NCBI RefSeq assembly: GCF_037893015.1
Contig: NC_133658.1
Coordinates: 886,242,977-886,306,976, forward strand
Source: Macrotis lagotis
Taxonomy: Eukaryota > Chordata > Mammalia > Peramelemorphia > Peramelidae
DNA length: 64,000 bases
Direction: 5' to 3'
The position numbers and the translations under genes are program-made. Below the pieces are notes generated by a model. It had not been told where the DNA came from. It was given only the letters and a program-made list of their open reading frames with translations, and ran no database searches. The stretch's first letter is position 1. Every line of letters starts with the position of its first letter. Positions 1 to 11,033 of this stretch are shown here, piece by piece.

Positions 1-11
1 TTTGAAGCCAT
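1..11 (-). CDS. PARK7: Possible start of PARK7 (DJ-1) coding exon, cut by window edge
   Basis: Read on the minus strand, the first 11 bases of the window give ATG GCT TCA AA, that is Met-Ala-Ser and two bases of a Lys or Asn codon. Human PARK7 (DJ-1, a cytosolic redox-responsive chaperone/deglycase family protein) begins MASKRALVIL. The start context is good (A at -3, G at +4). A possible acceptor CTTCTCAAATTTCAG lies just upstream, ending at position 57 of the minus reading. The call rests mainly on context: PARK7 is divergent from TNFRSF9 in other mammals, and a CpG island lies at the expected upstream side. A match this short is expected by chance about once in several kb, so this is a hypothesis only. 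Confidence 0.25.
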
Positions 12-1680
12 TTTTTAATAATCACAGTTACTCCAATGAACCAAGGAATGACAAAACTGAAATTTGAGAAGCTTCTCAGGGAGTAGTCCAAACACCTCCT
101 AGGGAAAATATAGAGTTTAGTCAGACATTAGTAAACATCATTATCCATTAACATTTTTGAAAGCACATTCTTTGTGCTTTGTATCAACTTTGTGCATTGT
201 GCTTTGTGCATTGTATCAACTAATTGATCTATTGTGTATTTCTAAAGAGAGTCAAGTTTAGTGAATATATTCTCATGAATCAAGATAGGAGAAACTCTGA
301 TTAGAAAAGTTCAACTGATTTTTAAATACAGTTTTAAAAATTCAATTTTATTGCAAATGAAACTTTCTCAAACTAATATACATGCTAATATACATTCTCC
401 TTTAGCAAGAAGGAAAATTCTACTTCATAGTAAGACGTGACAGCTTTATCATGTAGACAAAAATATATGGTACATATCTGGAAATTAATATTTTATATTA
501 ACAATAGTATTTTAACACTTTTTTTAGAAAACACAGGACATTACCTTTATATTGAGCTCTAAGGTGAACTGTATAATTTTATTTTATTTTTTTTTACAAA
601 TTTTAGATAACCCAGTTCTTGTCAAATCACTTTCTTGCTCTGAAGGATTTAGTTTACTTGTCAAACCAAAATTACAGTAATTTTTTGTACCATTATACTT
701 TCAACAGAGCATAAGTTGCTGTTATTCACAACATCTGGGCTTATATTTTATAATATTTACAGGACTGTAAAAGGCAAGAAATACCGTGTCCCAAAGTAGA
801 AAAACCTTCATTTTGAATTCAATTATCCCAAGAGTGGCAATATTAAAAAGTTAACAGCATTCACAATTTACTTACACTAATTTTTCTTCACTTTTTGTTT
901 ACAAAATGCCAGTCACGTTGCAGAGTGTCTAAATAAGCAGTCTGTTAGGGAGATATTCCTGAATCAGCATTCACGAGAATGCTAAAGGTCAACCTAAGTC
1001 CAAATCCAATATTTTATGTAATGACATAAAAAGGGCCTTCTCCAATAACAGAATCCAAACTTTCAACTGTCAAAAGGAGCCTATTACTTCTCAATTTTGC
1101 CTAATGCTGTTCAGAATCCCCTAATCAGTAAAAAAAAGTCTTCCCTACATTACTCTTGCTCCCTCTCTGAGATGACAGACTAATTTACAATCTTATCCAC
1201 TAGCAAGGACTTCTTTACACAAATTTATATTTGTCATACTCAGACTTAGTGAATCCTCTATATCTTATCCAGATCAGCCTGCCCAATAGTAAGAGGCAGC
1301 TTCTTACCTGCCCGCACAAATAGAGGACTCATGCTAACAGGGAAGGAATTAGTCAGGTCCACCAGAATCACCATATTGACTACTTATCTGCTTGAAGACT
1401 TATGAGAATTGTTTTATACTGAACTTGTACCTTTCATGTGTAAATTTGCCTCTTGAATATATTTTAAATGGGTTTAAATAGAAAAATCAATTGATTTGTA
1501 TCAGTAAAGTTTAGGTCTCCCCACCAGTAAGAACTGAACATTCCAATGTGGAAACATTGTCTTTTGTTTTAAACCCACTTTGATCCAAACAGAACTTGAA
1601 AGAAGACACTATTTCACATTATCCCTGTATCTCATAACAATTCCAAGGAAAAATTCAAATTCCTTCAGTCTTTTGACATA
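12..1680. other. AT-rich non-coding stretch, probably intronic
   Basis: No coding exon and no repeat family that I can name confidently. The base composition is AT-rich with several poly(T) and poly(A) runs. If the start of PARK7 is at the window edge, this is the 3' part of its first intron. Confidence 0.4.
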
Positions 1681-1689
1681 CTATTCCTT

Positions 1690-2425
1690 CTGGTCTTCAT
1701 CTTGGTATCTATTTCTCATTCTTCCTCACTTCACATAGTCAATCAATTGACAAGTCTCATTCCTTCTACTTTCACACCATCTCTTGAATCCAAACCCCTT
1801 CTCTGCTCTCACAAAGCCACCACTCTCTTAGAGGCCCTCATCACCACTGGCCTAGGTTATGGTAATAGGTTCCTATTCAGTCTCTCCCTTCTCCAATATG
1901 CCTTTCCACACAGATGCCAAAGTGATTTTCCTTAAGCAAGGTACTTTCCCACTCAATAAAATCTGTGGTTACCTATCACCTCTAGGATAAAATACAAATT
2001 CTTCTGGCTTTTAAAGACCTTCCCCCTTCACACACTAGCCTCAACCTACCTCTTTGGCCTTGTATGTATTGTATATTCCCTTTCCCAAACTCTACAATCC
2101 AGCTAAACTGGCTTTTTCTTTCAGTCCTGACAAGTCCTCTCTCTTGCCTCCCTCACTTCCTCCATCTCCTAAAAATACTCAGCCTCATCAAGACACATCT
2201 CAAACACCCACTTCTATATGAAGCCCTTCCTGGTCCTCCCCCTGATATTTTTCCTACCCTGTAGTTATTTATTCTGTATCACACCTATAACTATTGTCTC
2301 CCTTGACAGAATGTAAGCTCCTTGAAAACAGAGACTACTTTATGTGTGTCTCTTTATCCCCAGTGTTTAGCATAGTATCTGTATGGCATATAGTAGGAAT
2401 TTAATTGATATAGAAATTATTATTA
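1690..2425 (+). mobile_element. L2-type (CR1 clade) LINE 3' end
   Basis: A pyrimidine-rich stretch ends with the typical L2 tail: an AATGTAAGCTCCTTGA-like motif at about 2311, then CCCCAGTGTTTAGCA, then a 'catagtaggaatttaat' ending. Translation is broken. The same tail recurs at about 4840, 33870, 32220, 41750 and 42060. Confidence 0.6.
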
Positions 2426-2436
2426 AAGACATACAT

Positions 2437-2532
2437 GGGGCAGCTAGGTGGCGCAGTGGATAGAGCACCGGCCCTGGAGTCAGGAGTACCTAAGTTCAAA
2501 TCTGGCCTCAGACACTTAATAATTACCTAGCT
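2437..2532 (+). mobile_element. WSINE1/WALLSI-type SINE, 3' truncated, first unit of a dimer
   Basis: The head, A-box region, B-box (GTTCAAATC) and body are present up to CCTAGCTG. The copy then abuts a second full SINE with no poly(A) between them. Confidence 0.85.
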
Positions 2533-2677
2533 GGGGGGCAGCTAGGTGGCACAATGAATAGAGCACCAGCCTTGGAGTCAGGAGTTCAAATGCGACCTCA
2601 GACACTTAATAATTACCTAGCCGTGTGGCCTTGGGCAAGCCGCTTAACCCCACTGGCCTGGCAAAAACTTAAAAAGT
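2533..2677 (+). mobile_element. WSINE1/WALLSI-type SINE, second unit of a dimer
   Basis: Near-complete copy from GGGGGCAGCTAGG to a GGCAAAAACTTAAAAAG tail. The segment around 'gtacctgag' before the B-box is missing. Confidence 0.88.
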
Positions 2678-2901
2678 TTTTGAAGGTCAAGGCCATGCCT
2701 GTCCATCAGCAGCCTTGAAGCACCAAGTAGCTGGGTCTACAGTGAACATGAAGATTTCTCAAAAATCTGTGTGCATCACAACTCATCACAAATTTAATAG
2801 GAAAGTCAGGGATTAAGGGACTTCCCCATGGTTACACAATTAAATGTCAGAAACAAAAACTGAAACCAGCACTTCCTGATCCTTACTCAAAATTCAATCC
2901 A

Positions 2902-3058
2902 GGGGCAGCTAGGTGGTGCAGTGGATAGAGCACTGACCCTGGAATCAGGAGTACCTGAGTTCAAATCTGACCTCAGACACTTAATAATTACCTAGCTGTG
3001 GTGGCCTTGGACAAGTCACTTAACCCCATTGCCTTGCAAAAAAAACCCTTAAAAAAAA
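2902..3058 (+). mobile_element. WSINE1/WALLSI-type SINE with clear target duplication
   Basis: Full-length tRNA-derived SINE ending in CTTGCAAAAAAAACCC and an A-rich tail. AAAATTCAATCCA lies directly before the head and again after the tail, a target-site duplication of the kind L1 machinery makes. Confidence 0.92.
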
Positions 3059-3069
3059 TTCAATCCAGC

Positions 3070-4500
3070 TGACAAGACTGCCAAGCACTGCAACAGTTAA
3101 ACTATAATCTTGAATAGTATTTTACATATTTATGTCAGTGTGTCTGAAAGTTTCAGTATTGTAGTTACATTTTTACTTATCTTTTTAACTCTAAGATAGT
3201 GATCTCAAGTTCTCCTTAATAATGAGTCACTTGCATGAGGATGTCTTATTTTAGTGGTTTGAATAAAACACCTATCAGATTTCCATAGAACAAATGAAAA
3301 TGATAGAAACAACTCATTCATCAAAAAGTATTGCTTCAGAATTACCATTTTTTAAAAAAATGAAGGTCAGAAAAGACTAAAGCTAAAGGATTGTTATCCT
3401 ACTTTTCTGCACTTATTAAGCACCTTCTGGATACCTGAAACTGTGCTAAGCACTGAACTGCAGATGGACGGGTCCCAAAGAGTAAGGCCAGAAATGGCTT
3501 GAAGGAAGTAGGCAAAAAATTGAGATAGAGGGTTCAGAATAGGGACAAAAAGTGGCTAACAGGGTAAAAATGGACAACGCCCTCCATAGGGAATTAATAA
3601 GCATTTATTGAGGATCTTTGACGTGCTAGGCACTGGGAAATCAAAGACAAAAGTCAGACGGTCCTTGCCCTCAAGGAATTTCTAGCTAGTAATGATGATA
3701 ATAATAATAGCTAGCATTTATATGGCACTTGATGCATATATAGGCATATGCAAAATAGATATAAGGCAAATTGGGGGAAGGTGCTACAAGCTGTGGGGGT
3801 CAGGGAAGAGCATACACAAAGTAATGCTGGAGCTGAGACTTGGAAAAAACCAAGGATTCTAAGAGTCTAGAAGCAGCACATGTGAGACATGGGGAGCTGC
3901 CAGTGCAAAGGCACTGACAGGATATGAAACATTATGTATGAAGAACTGTGGTGGCTGGTTTGGCCAAACCATCAAGTGCAGGAAGGGAAGAAATGAATTT
4001 AAAAAAAAAATGGAAAGAGAAGGATGAGATTGTGCAGCTCCTTTTTGGCACCAGGGAGAATGGAATGAAATGGTCATCCCTGCACTTGAGGAACATCACT
4101 CAGCAGCTGAACTGGAGACACCTCTGCAGAGAGCACTGCAAGACACCAGGTGAGAGGTGGAGGAGGTACTGAGCCAAAAAGATGCTGCAGATAAGAGATG
4201 CCGGGAAGGAAGAAGGGACTTATGTGACAACTGCTTGGATATTTAGGGTGAGACAGTGAAGAATGGAAGATGACACAGATCGAAGAGGTACTTGATACAC
4301 CTAACATTTCATCACTGGCAACAACTTCAAGTTGTTGTAGTAATATCTCTAGCTCAAAGGGTCAGTAAAGCCAGGAGGGGTTACCTGCTACCCTGGGTAT
4401 CCATGAAAACAAGAGTCAAGACAAAAGGAAGAAAGCTCACTCAAATTATTTTCTGATCCCGTTATCTGGAAAGAATAATGGACTTGGGGGGGGGGGGGTC
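3070..4500. other. Non-coding stretch with old repeat fragments
   Basis: At 3590-3700 there is an L2-like 3' end ('gcatttattgagg...ctaggcactggg...'). At 3783-3990 there is a dispersed unit ('gccagtgcaaaggcactgac') resembling the one at about 61560-61800. A run of G lies at about 4488-4498. Short open frames here show no domain. Confidence 0.5.
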
Positions 4501-4509
4501 TAGGAATTT

Positions 4510-4860
4510 TATGGCCCTTCTCACTCTAGCTCCAGTTCCAGACTGATTTCCTATTCTCCTTCATTCACCCAATGTTCCAGAAGTCTAACAGGATGACTTT
4601 CTATAACTCTTTGAGCTGATTTCAGCACTGTGCCTTCATACTGATTGTCCCTTGCCCCATATTCTTGGAATGTATTGCTACCTCACTGTTGCTCTTGGAA
4701 TCTTTAGCTTCTTTCAACCCCCTACAAGAAGCCTTTCTAATCTCTCTTGTGCTTCCTCTAGCTTCAATTAATGAAGCATTTATTTACTGTTGACCCCTAA
4801 TGAAATCCTAGAGGACAAAGGACAGTGCCTTGCACATAAAAGGGCAAATATTTTTCACTA
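4510..4860 (+). mobile_element. L2-type LINE 3' end fragment
   Basis: A pyrimidine-rich 'cctttctaatctctcttgtg' segment is followed by 'gaggacaaaggacagtgcct'. This is the same order as the tail of other L2-type copies in the window. Confidence 0.5.
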
Positions 4861-5607
4861 GATTCTTTAATTAAAAAAAATAAATCCAGCTCTTTCTTCA
4901 AGGGCGTTAGAATACAATAATGGTAAAATGGGGTTTCCTTTGGTGATAACACAGATCAAAAGAGAAGCTCTTTGCAAACCTTAAAGCACTATATAAATAC
5001 TATTTTTAACATCAAGGAACAGTTCTAGCAGCTATAAAGGTATAGGTTCATCCCAAATAATTTGAGATTACTGGATAGGAATCCTTCAAATTGTGAGGGT
5101 ACAGCAACTGACAGAATATTGACACATACTCAAAAGTTATAGATTCCTGACTTTGTGATGGTTATTTCCATACTTTGCTTTGGTCTTTTTATTATACCCT
5201 GAAACCACAGTTTACAACCTAACAGTACAAACTTTTGCTCAAGAGATACATAAAAAAAAAAAATCAGACATACAAGAAAAGCAGAGAGAGATTGAGTGAA
5301 TAAAGACAATACATTCTTGCTCAGAGTCATACAATACCATAGAGAAATCTTACTGGGCTCCCTTATTCTCTCTTCTATTAATAAGGCTGGCTTCAATCAC
5401 CACATGTGGGCAACTTCAAGGAAGACCAATCCAGATAACTGGGATTTATCTATTTTTCTAAACTGTGTAAACTAAATAACCTTCCAGACTCATTTCATGT
5501 TCTCTTTGATCCTAGTTATGCTTCAGCCTAACAAATAACTTGGCTGTGTCCTTCCTTGAACTGAGTTCCCAATATGATGCCAAGTACTGGATTCAAGATT
5601 TCCCTCT

Positions 5608-5740
5608 GGGGCAGCTAGGTGGCGCAGTGACCCTGGAGTCAGGAGGACCTGAGTTCAAATTTGACCTCAGACATTAATAATTACCTAGCTGTGTGGCTTT
5701 GAGCAAGTCACTTAACCCCACTGCCTTGAAAAAAAAAAGA
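5608..5740 (+). mobile_element. WSINE1/WALLSI-type SINE
   Basis: Head GGGGCAGCTAGGTGGCGC and body to CTTGAAAAAAAAAAG. It lacks the 'gtggatagagcact' segment of the A-box region. Confidence 0.88.
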
Positions 5741-6129
5741 CTTGCCTCTCTCAGATCCTGGATGCAGTATTTAAATCACTCGATCTCAGGGTCCCAGGCA
5801 ACTTCTTGAGACTTAAATTTAGAGAAGCTACCAATCTGCACTGGTGGAGAACTTCCTCTATCCTATGCCCTGGGAACTTCCCACAGCAGTGAAATCATTC
5901 TTGCAAAACCTTACACTTACCAAGTCTACTGCACACCTCCCCACTCCCCCCCCCCCCAAAAAAGGCCAGAGACAGCTAAATGGGGCTAGACTTGGAATCA
6001 GGAAAAACAAGAGTTCAAATCCTATTAACTTGCCTCAGTTTTTTCATCCACAAAACTAGGAGAATAAAAGCACCTTCCTCACTGAAAGGTTCAATAATAG
6101 TAATATATAAAAAAAAAAGTTTTACAAAC

Positions 6130-6510
6130 CTTAAAAATGTGTATAGATGCACATATATATTTGCTTATCAAATAATTATATATTTGTATAATATACGTGA
6201 TATATTACAGAAACATAAATATATAATATACATGATATTATACAAATATATGTAAATATATCATATAATATACATGATATACAAATATATACATATATAA
6301 TATACATGACATATTATACAAATACATATAAATATATACATAATATATATTATATACATAACATGCATGCTATATATTATATAAATATGCAAATATATAA
6401 TATACATGATATATAAAATATATGCATGATATATTATACAACATATGATATGCATGATATATATAAATACATATAATATGTATTATACAAATATATGCAA
6501 GTAAATACAT
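6130..6510. repeat. AT-rich degenerate minisatellite
   Basis: About 380 bp built almost only of A and T, repeating variants of 'aatatacatgatat', 'attatacaaatata' and 'aatatgcaa'. It stops about 80 bp before the CpG island. An open frame across it is a composition artefact. Confidence 0.75.
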
Positions 6511-6953
6511 ATAGATACACAAACGTTAGCTCTTATTCCTGCTTCCAGCCAGGCAGCCTGGCCCTATGGAAAGGCCCCTTTGCAGGGCTCTTATCGAAGG
6601 GAGTGGGGCCTGCGAGGCAACGCTTGGGCACCCTCGGGGGTTCCCTTGCAGCCCGAATCGGGGGGTCGGGGGGGACAATGGCCTCGGGGGTCCCCCGCGG
6701 CGAGACTCTCCCCATTTTCCCGATCCCACTACCCAGACGCTCTTTCCAGGCCCGCTGCTGCCACCCCGGCTGCGGCCGCAGCGACTCGCCCACGGTCACG
6801 CGGGGCAGACAAGGCCCTGCCCCGGGGGCGGCCCGGTGCGGGGGGGACGAGCCGAGCTCTCTGACATTTGAAGCCGGGAAGTGGGAGGCGGCGGCGGCCG
6901 GGAAACTCTGACAATGGGGCGAGCCGAGGGGCCGCGACCCGGGCGCCTCTCAC

Positions 6954-7020
6954 CGCTTCTCTGGCGCCTGGCGGGCGTTAGACCGGGGAGCAGCGCGGGG
7001 ACCGGGAGCCGCACACCCAC
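6954..7020 (-). other. Candidate non-coding first exon (minus strand) in the CpG island
   Basis: The minus strand has a consensus-like donor, GCG followed by GTGAGA, with the exon ending at 6954. The 5' limit is a guess, because no TATA box is visible and CpG-island genes start diffusely. A first untranslated exon spliced to a coding exon near window position 1 would match the known PARK7 structure. Confidence 0.25.
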
Positions 7021-7028
7021 CGCCTCGC

Positions 7029-7069
7029 TGACGGCTTCTGGAGTGGGCGGAAGTGACGCGGCGGTGACG
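7029..7069. promoter_or_regulatory. Cluster of three TGACG (CRE-half/ETS-CRE) motifs
   Basis: TGACG occurs at 7029, 7054 and 7065. The second is part of GGAAGTGACG, the composite ETS/CRE motif common in housekeeping promoters. Function is inferred from the motif and its place in the island. Confidence 0.4.
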
Positions 7070-7182
7070 CCACCACGGCGCGCTCGCAGAACCGCCCCCT
7101 CTCCCATCCGGTCTCGCGTTACCGAGCGGAGGCGAGAGCCGACCACAGGGGGGGAGGGGACGGAAGGAGAGGAAAAGTCGTC

Positions 7183-7420
7183 GGGTCAGCCAGTGGGTGG
7201 AGGGAAGGGGACGGGGGCGGGGCTAGGTCAGCCAGCCAGTGGGTGGAGGGAAGGGGACGGGGGCGGGGCTAGGTCAGCCAGCCAGTGGGTGGAGGGAAGG
7301 GGACGGGGGCGGGGCTAGGTCAGCCAGCCAGTGGGTGAAGGCAAGAGGGGCGGAGGCGGGGCTAAGTCAGCCAGTCAGTGGGTGGAGGCCAGTGGAGCGG
7401 GGCGTGGCTAAATCTGCGTG
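7183..7420. repeat. 46-bp GC-box minisatellite, five copies
   Basis: The anchor GTCAGCCAG recurs at 7185, 7227, 7273, 7319 and 7366, giving spacings of 42, 46, 46 and 47. Copies two and three are nearly identical and the later ones diverge. Each unit carries a GGGGCGGGG-like Sp1/KLF box. The first unit lacks one 4-bp 'gcca' step. The array lies upstream of the proposed minus-strand start. Confidence 0.9.
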
Positions 7421-7628
7421 AGGGAGACGGGGGGCGGGGCGAGTCTTGGCACGTGTTTGCACCTTGGAATTCTGAGTTGATACTTCTACCTCTAACTGGG
7501 AAGGAGCCTGGATCTGGGGCGGGCACCTTCGAGGGTAATTTTTATATGACTATTTTATATCGCTATTTTATATGGCTATTTTTCAACCGACCCTCATTAT
7601 TATCATCATCATCATCATTAGGAACCAT

Positions 7629-7748
7629 TGGGGTTAAGTAACTCGTTCAAGGTCACACAGCTAGGCAATTATTAAGTGTTTGAGTCTGGATTTGAACTCA
7701 GTTCCTCGGGACTCCAGGGCTCTATCCACTGTACCACCTAGCTGCCCC
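7629..7748 (-). mobile_element. WSINE1/WALLSI-type SINE, 3' truncated
   Basis: Inverse of the SINE: 'ggttaagtaactcgttcaaggtcacacagc' through 'ccacctagctgcccc'. The A-rich tail is missing. A short ATC microsatellite precedes it. Confidence 0.85.
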
Positions 7749-7900
7749 CACCCTTATTGATTATTAAAAACAAAAATCGATGCTACCAAATAAATATGAT
7801 CAAAAGAGCATACAAAGTGTTCAGCTGATATTATTGTTGCCGTTGTTTGTTGTTAAGCTGAAGCATAAATGTATAAATGCCAACTATTAATATTATTGCC

Positions 7901-8052
7901 GGGGCAGCTAGGTGGCACAGTGGATAGAGCACTGGCCCTGGAGTCAGGAGTACCTGAGTTCAAATCCGACCTCAGACACTTAATAATCACCTAGCTGTGT
8001 GGCCTTGGGCAAGCCACTTAACCCAGTTTGCCTTGCAAAAACCTAAAAAAAA
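7901..8052 (+). mobile_element. WSINE1/WALLSI-type SINE
   Basis: Full head-to-tail copy with B-box GTTCAAATC and ending CTTGCAAAAACCTAAAAAAAA. It lies just before the 8070-8625 array. Confidence 0.92.
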
Positions 8053-8069
8053 GGCCATCATCATCATTA

Positions 8070-8625
8070 TTGCAAACTTTAAAGCGTTATATAAATATTA
8101 GCTATTATCATTTTTATTGAAAATCTTAAAGTATTAGGTAAATATCAGTCATTATTATTAAAAACCTTAAAGTATTAGGAGAATATTAACCATCATTATT
8201 TTTGCAAGCCTTAAAGCATCATATAACTGTCAAGCTACAGTATTACTGCAAACTTTAAAACAGTGCCTAAGTGTCAGTTATTACTAATGAATATCTTGAT
8301 GCACTATTGGGACCTATTAGTAATACAAACCAAAATTATTATATGTGTCAGCTGTAATTGCAAATTTTAAAGTACCTTTATAAATTTGGCATTTATTAAC
8401 GAAAACCTTAAAGCAGTGTCTATTTGTCAATTCCTATTACTGAAAATTTTGAAATTCTCTCAACCCTTTTTGATTGCAAACTTTAAAGTTCTGTTTTCTG
8501 CTATCATCGCAAACCTTAAAGTGCCATGTAAATGTTAGTTGTTATCATTTTTATAACTCTTAAGGCATTATATAAGTATTCACTATGATTATTATTGTAT
8601 AGTATATATCAGGTTATTCTTATTA
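8070..8625 (+). repeat. Degenerate tandem array of a SINE 3'-tail unit
   Basis: Around thirteen diverged units of roughly 33-47 bp follow the pattern GCAAACCTTAAAGYRYYATATAAATRTYAGYTATTA. Clear units begin near 8070, 8117, 8161, 8204, 8247, 8360, 8400, 8474 and 8508. The unit matches the 3' tail of Mon1/MIR-like CORE-SINEs, seen once each at about 4972 and 28225. No SINE body separates the units, so the tail alone has been amplified. Confidence 0.75.
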
Positions 8626-8849
8626 TTCAACTCTTTGATATCAGGGATTGTTTCATATTTTACCTTTTTATTCCCAGCACAGTGCCTTGGATATAAAGAC
8701 AGAAATAATATAGTCTCTGCCCTCAAGTTTACATTCAGGATATATACAAAATAAATGCATGTTGGTCTTGGTGAGGGAAACAGACAGATTTCTTTTTATT
8801 CTTCATACTTGTCTTAATTGAATTGTAAAAGAATAGTAAATACTGTACC

Positions 8850-9200
8850 ACGATTTATTTAACCATTAGCTTACTGTTGGAAATTTACATTGCTTCCAAT
8901 TTTTTTTCTTTGCTATTTCATATAAGACTGCTGGGTAAATCTTTGAACAGATCTCACTTTTTCTGTTCTATGAGCCTTTTCAGGGTATGTTCCCAATAAT
9001 GGAATTCTTGAGTGAAAGGGTATTGTTGAACTGTCTACTATCAATTTGCTCTCCTACAATAGTCTAGAGATTTGCAAATTCCACTCAAGATTAAATTTCA
9101 TGGCTTTTAATTATTTTTGCCAGTTTGAAGGTGTGAGGTGATACCACAAATTGGTTTTATTGTATAAACTCTTTCATTTGTTTATCAGCTGATTTCTTAA
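8850..9200 (-). mobile_element. L1 3'-end fragment, reverse orientation
   Basis: It has the layout of reverse-complement L1: 'taccacgatttatttaaccatt', 'ttggaaatttacattgcttcc', 'cagggtatgttcccaataatgg', then 'ggtgtgaggtgatacc'. It is strongly diverged. Confidence 0.5.
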
Positions 9201-9708
9201 AGTACCGTCTCATCTGTTCATTCTGGGTTTCTGAGTGGAAACCTTTCTGGAGTGAATGAAATAAAATTCTTTATTAGCAGATGCAATCAAAGGTAGATCA
9301 GATGATATTTACTTTGATACTTCCAAGTCCTAGGAATAGGACTTATTTTCTCCTCAAATCTTCCAATAGGAGCCTAGATATAGACATGGAAGGAACCTTC
9401 AAGTCAATGCCATGGATGCCTACATTTTACAGATGAGGGGGGAAAAAACCCTGAACAAGGGAAGTAGTTTTTTTCTAAAGGTCAACACAGGTAACCAAGA
9501 ACAAGTCTAAGGTCCCAAGTCTTCTCAGTCCAGACCCAAAACTCCTTTCATCCTGTTATAAATGGCTCATGAATACTAAATTCAGAGGAATTAAAATGAT
9601 CTTTTATTAATACATCTTTGCAATGAAGGACCACCTATCTTAAGAGGAGAGGGGCACTGAATTCCAGAAATGCTAGGTCTTGTATGTACTTTGTCTTTTT
9701 TTTCTTTC

Positions 9709-9855
9709 TTTTTTTTTTTGCAAGGCAGATGGGGTTAAGTGGCTTGCCCAAGGCCATACAGCTAGGTGATTATTAAGTGTCTGAGACCAGATTTGAACCC
9801 AGGTACTCCTGACTCCAAGGCCGGTGCTTTATCCACTACGCCACCTAGCCGCCCC
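9709..9855 (-). mobile_element. WSINE1/WALLSI-type SINE
   Basis: Complete inverse copy from TTTTTTGCAAGGCAGATGGGG to CCACCTAGCCGCCCC. Confidence 0.92.
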
Positions 9856-10209
9856 TTTGTATGTACTTTGAAAGGGTAGTTCCTCCCCTTTTTATGCCAA
9901 TCATTGGCTGGGGTCACAATCTAATTGATACATTTGTCCCCTTGGTTAACTCAGAATTAGGTGGGGCAGACCTGATCTGATCTCAGGTTCTGATCATTTT
10001 GAAGCTAAATCTTTTATTTTACACTTACATACCTGCAACAATTATGGGCAACAATACAGGCAGACCTCAGTCTTTGTAATGTAAACTAACAATCTCCCTT
10101 CACATTCTTGTGGAAGCCAAACACCCATATTCTTCTCACACATCCCATTTCTAAAATGGTCCTTTTGAGAAACGTGCAGTTTTCTGGGAATAACCAGATT
10201 TAAATTAAG

Positions 10210-10412
10210 TACTAAATGCTTAGTCATATATGACTCTTCATGACTCCATTTGGGATTTTCTTGACAAAGAGGCTGGAGTTTGCCATTTCCTTCCTTTTAT
10301 CATTTGACAGATGAGGAAACAAACAGAATAGAATGATTTTTCCAGGGTCACATAGCTGGTAAGTTGTCCAATTTGAATTCAGGATAAGTTGTTCTGACTC
10401 CTGGCAGTGCCA
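10210..10412 (-). mobile_element. MAR1-type CORE-SINE
   Basis: Inverse of the MAR1 body: 'catgactccatttgggattttcttgacaaag', 'gccatttccttcc', 'cagatgaggaaac' and 'agggtcacatagctgg'. Confidence 0.7.
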
Positions 10413-10419
10413 CTTGCTG

Positions 10420-11030
10420 AATATATTAAAAAACATTATTTAATGAGGCTGCTGGTAAACATTTTCCAAATCTCTCATTGTTCCTTGGTAGGTTTCTACA
10501 AGCAGTCAAAGCTGATTTTGTCACTATTTCTCTAAGATCTTCTACAGACAAGAAAGGATTCCATTTTTTAAATGAGTTTATGACCTATTTCCTAAAGAAG
10601 TTTTTACATATAGATATATTCTTATATCTAGTGAGAGAAATAATCATTAATAACCATCAATTAAGGGAAATCCAGAATTCTCTCTTTCTTTTAAAGTCTT
10701 GATTTTAAGAAGTAAAAAGTTCAGTCTTTTGAAGGATATTATTTATATCAAAGGGTGACATGATGATATTCTTGATGAAAGGAAAAGGGGTTTGGTCTAG
10801 TTTCGGGTCTGAGAATTTGTGAACAAATTCATGAAGGACTGCATCTTGACCCAGATGTATTTAGGAACAAAAAAAAAAATGGTTTATTACATATTAATGT
10901 TGCTGGAAAAAAAAATGTGTCTGGCTAAAAGTTTCAAGGGTTCAAGAAAATGTGAAAGAATTCACTTAAAAGATCAACTCTGACCCAGAAGAAAATAGGG
11001 ACAAAAAAAAGTTTATTTAAATCTTACTCT
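10420..11030. other. Non-coding stretch, nothing recognised
   Basis: AT-rich sequence with several A runs. Short open frames only, with no splice-supported exon and no repeat I can name. Confidence 0.4.
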
Positions 11031-11033
11031 AGT

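Larger units (their letters stand above)
6590..7450. promoter_or_regulatory. CpG island, probable promoter of the minus-strand neighbour (PARK7 by synteny)
   Basis: The sequence shifts abruptly from AT-rich to very GC- and CpG-rich (for example 6755-7140) and back to AT-rich after about 7540. It is the only such island in the window. A minus-strand donor (AGCG|GTGAGA) ends a possible exon at 6954. GC boxes and three TGACG motifs lie upstream of that. PARK7 is divergent from TNFRSF9 in human, so its promoter is expected on this side. Overlapping open frames on both strands are what CpG-rich DNA gives by chance. Confidence 0.75.

Noticed and set aside
6495-7641. Several overlapping open frames of 60-145 codons on both strands across the CpG island
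   Set aside because: CpG-rich DNA has few stops. The frames overlap in opposite directions, contain the minisatellite in translation and show no domain or splice support.
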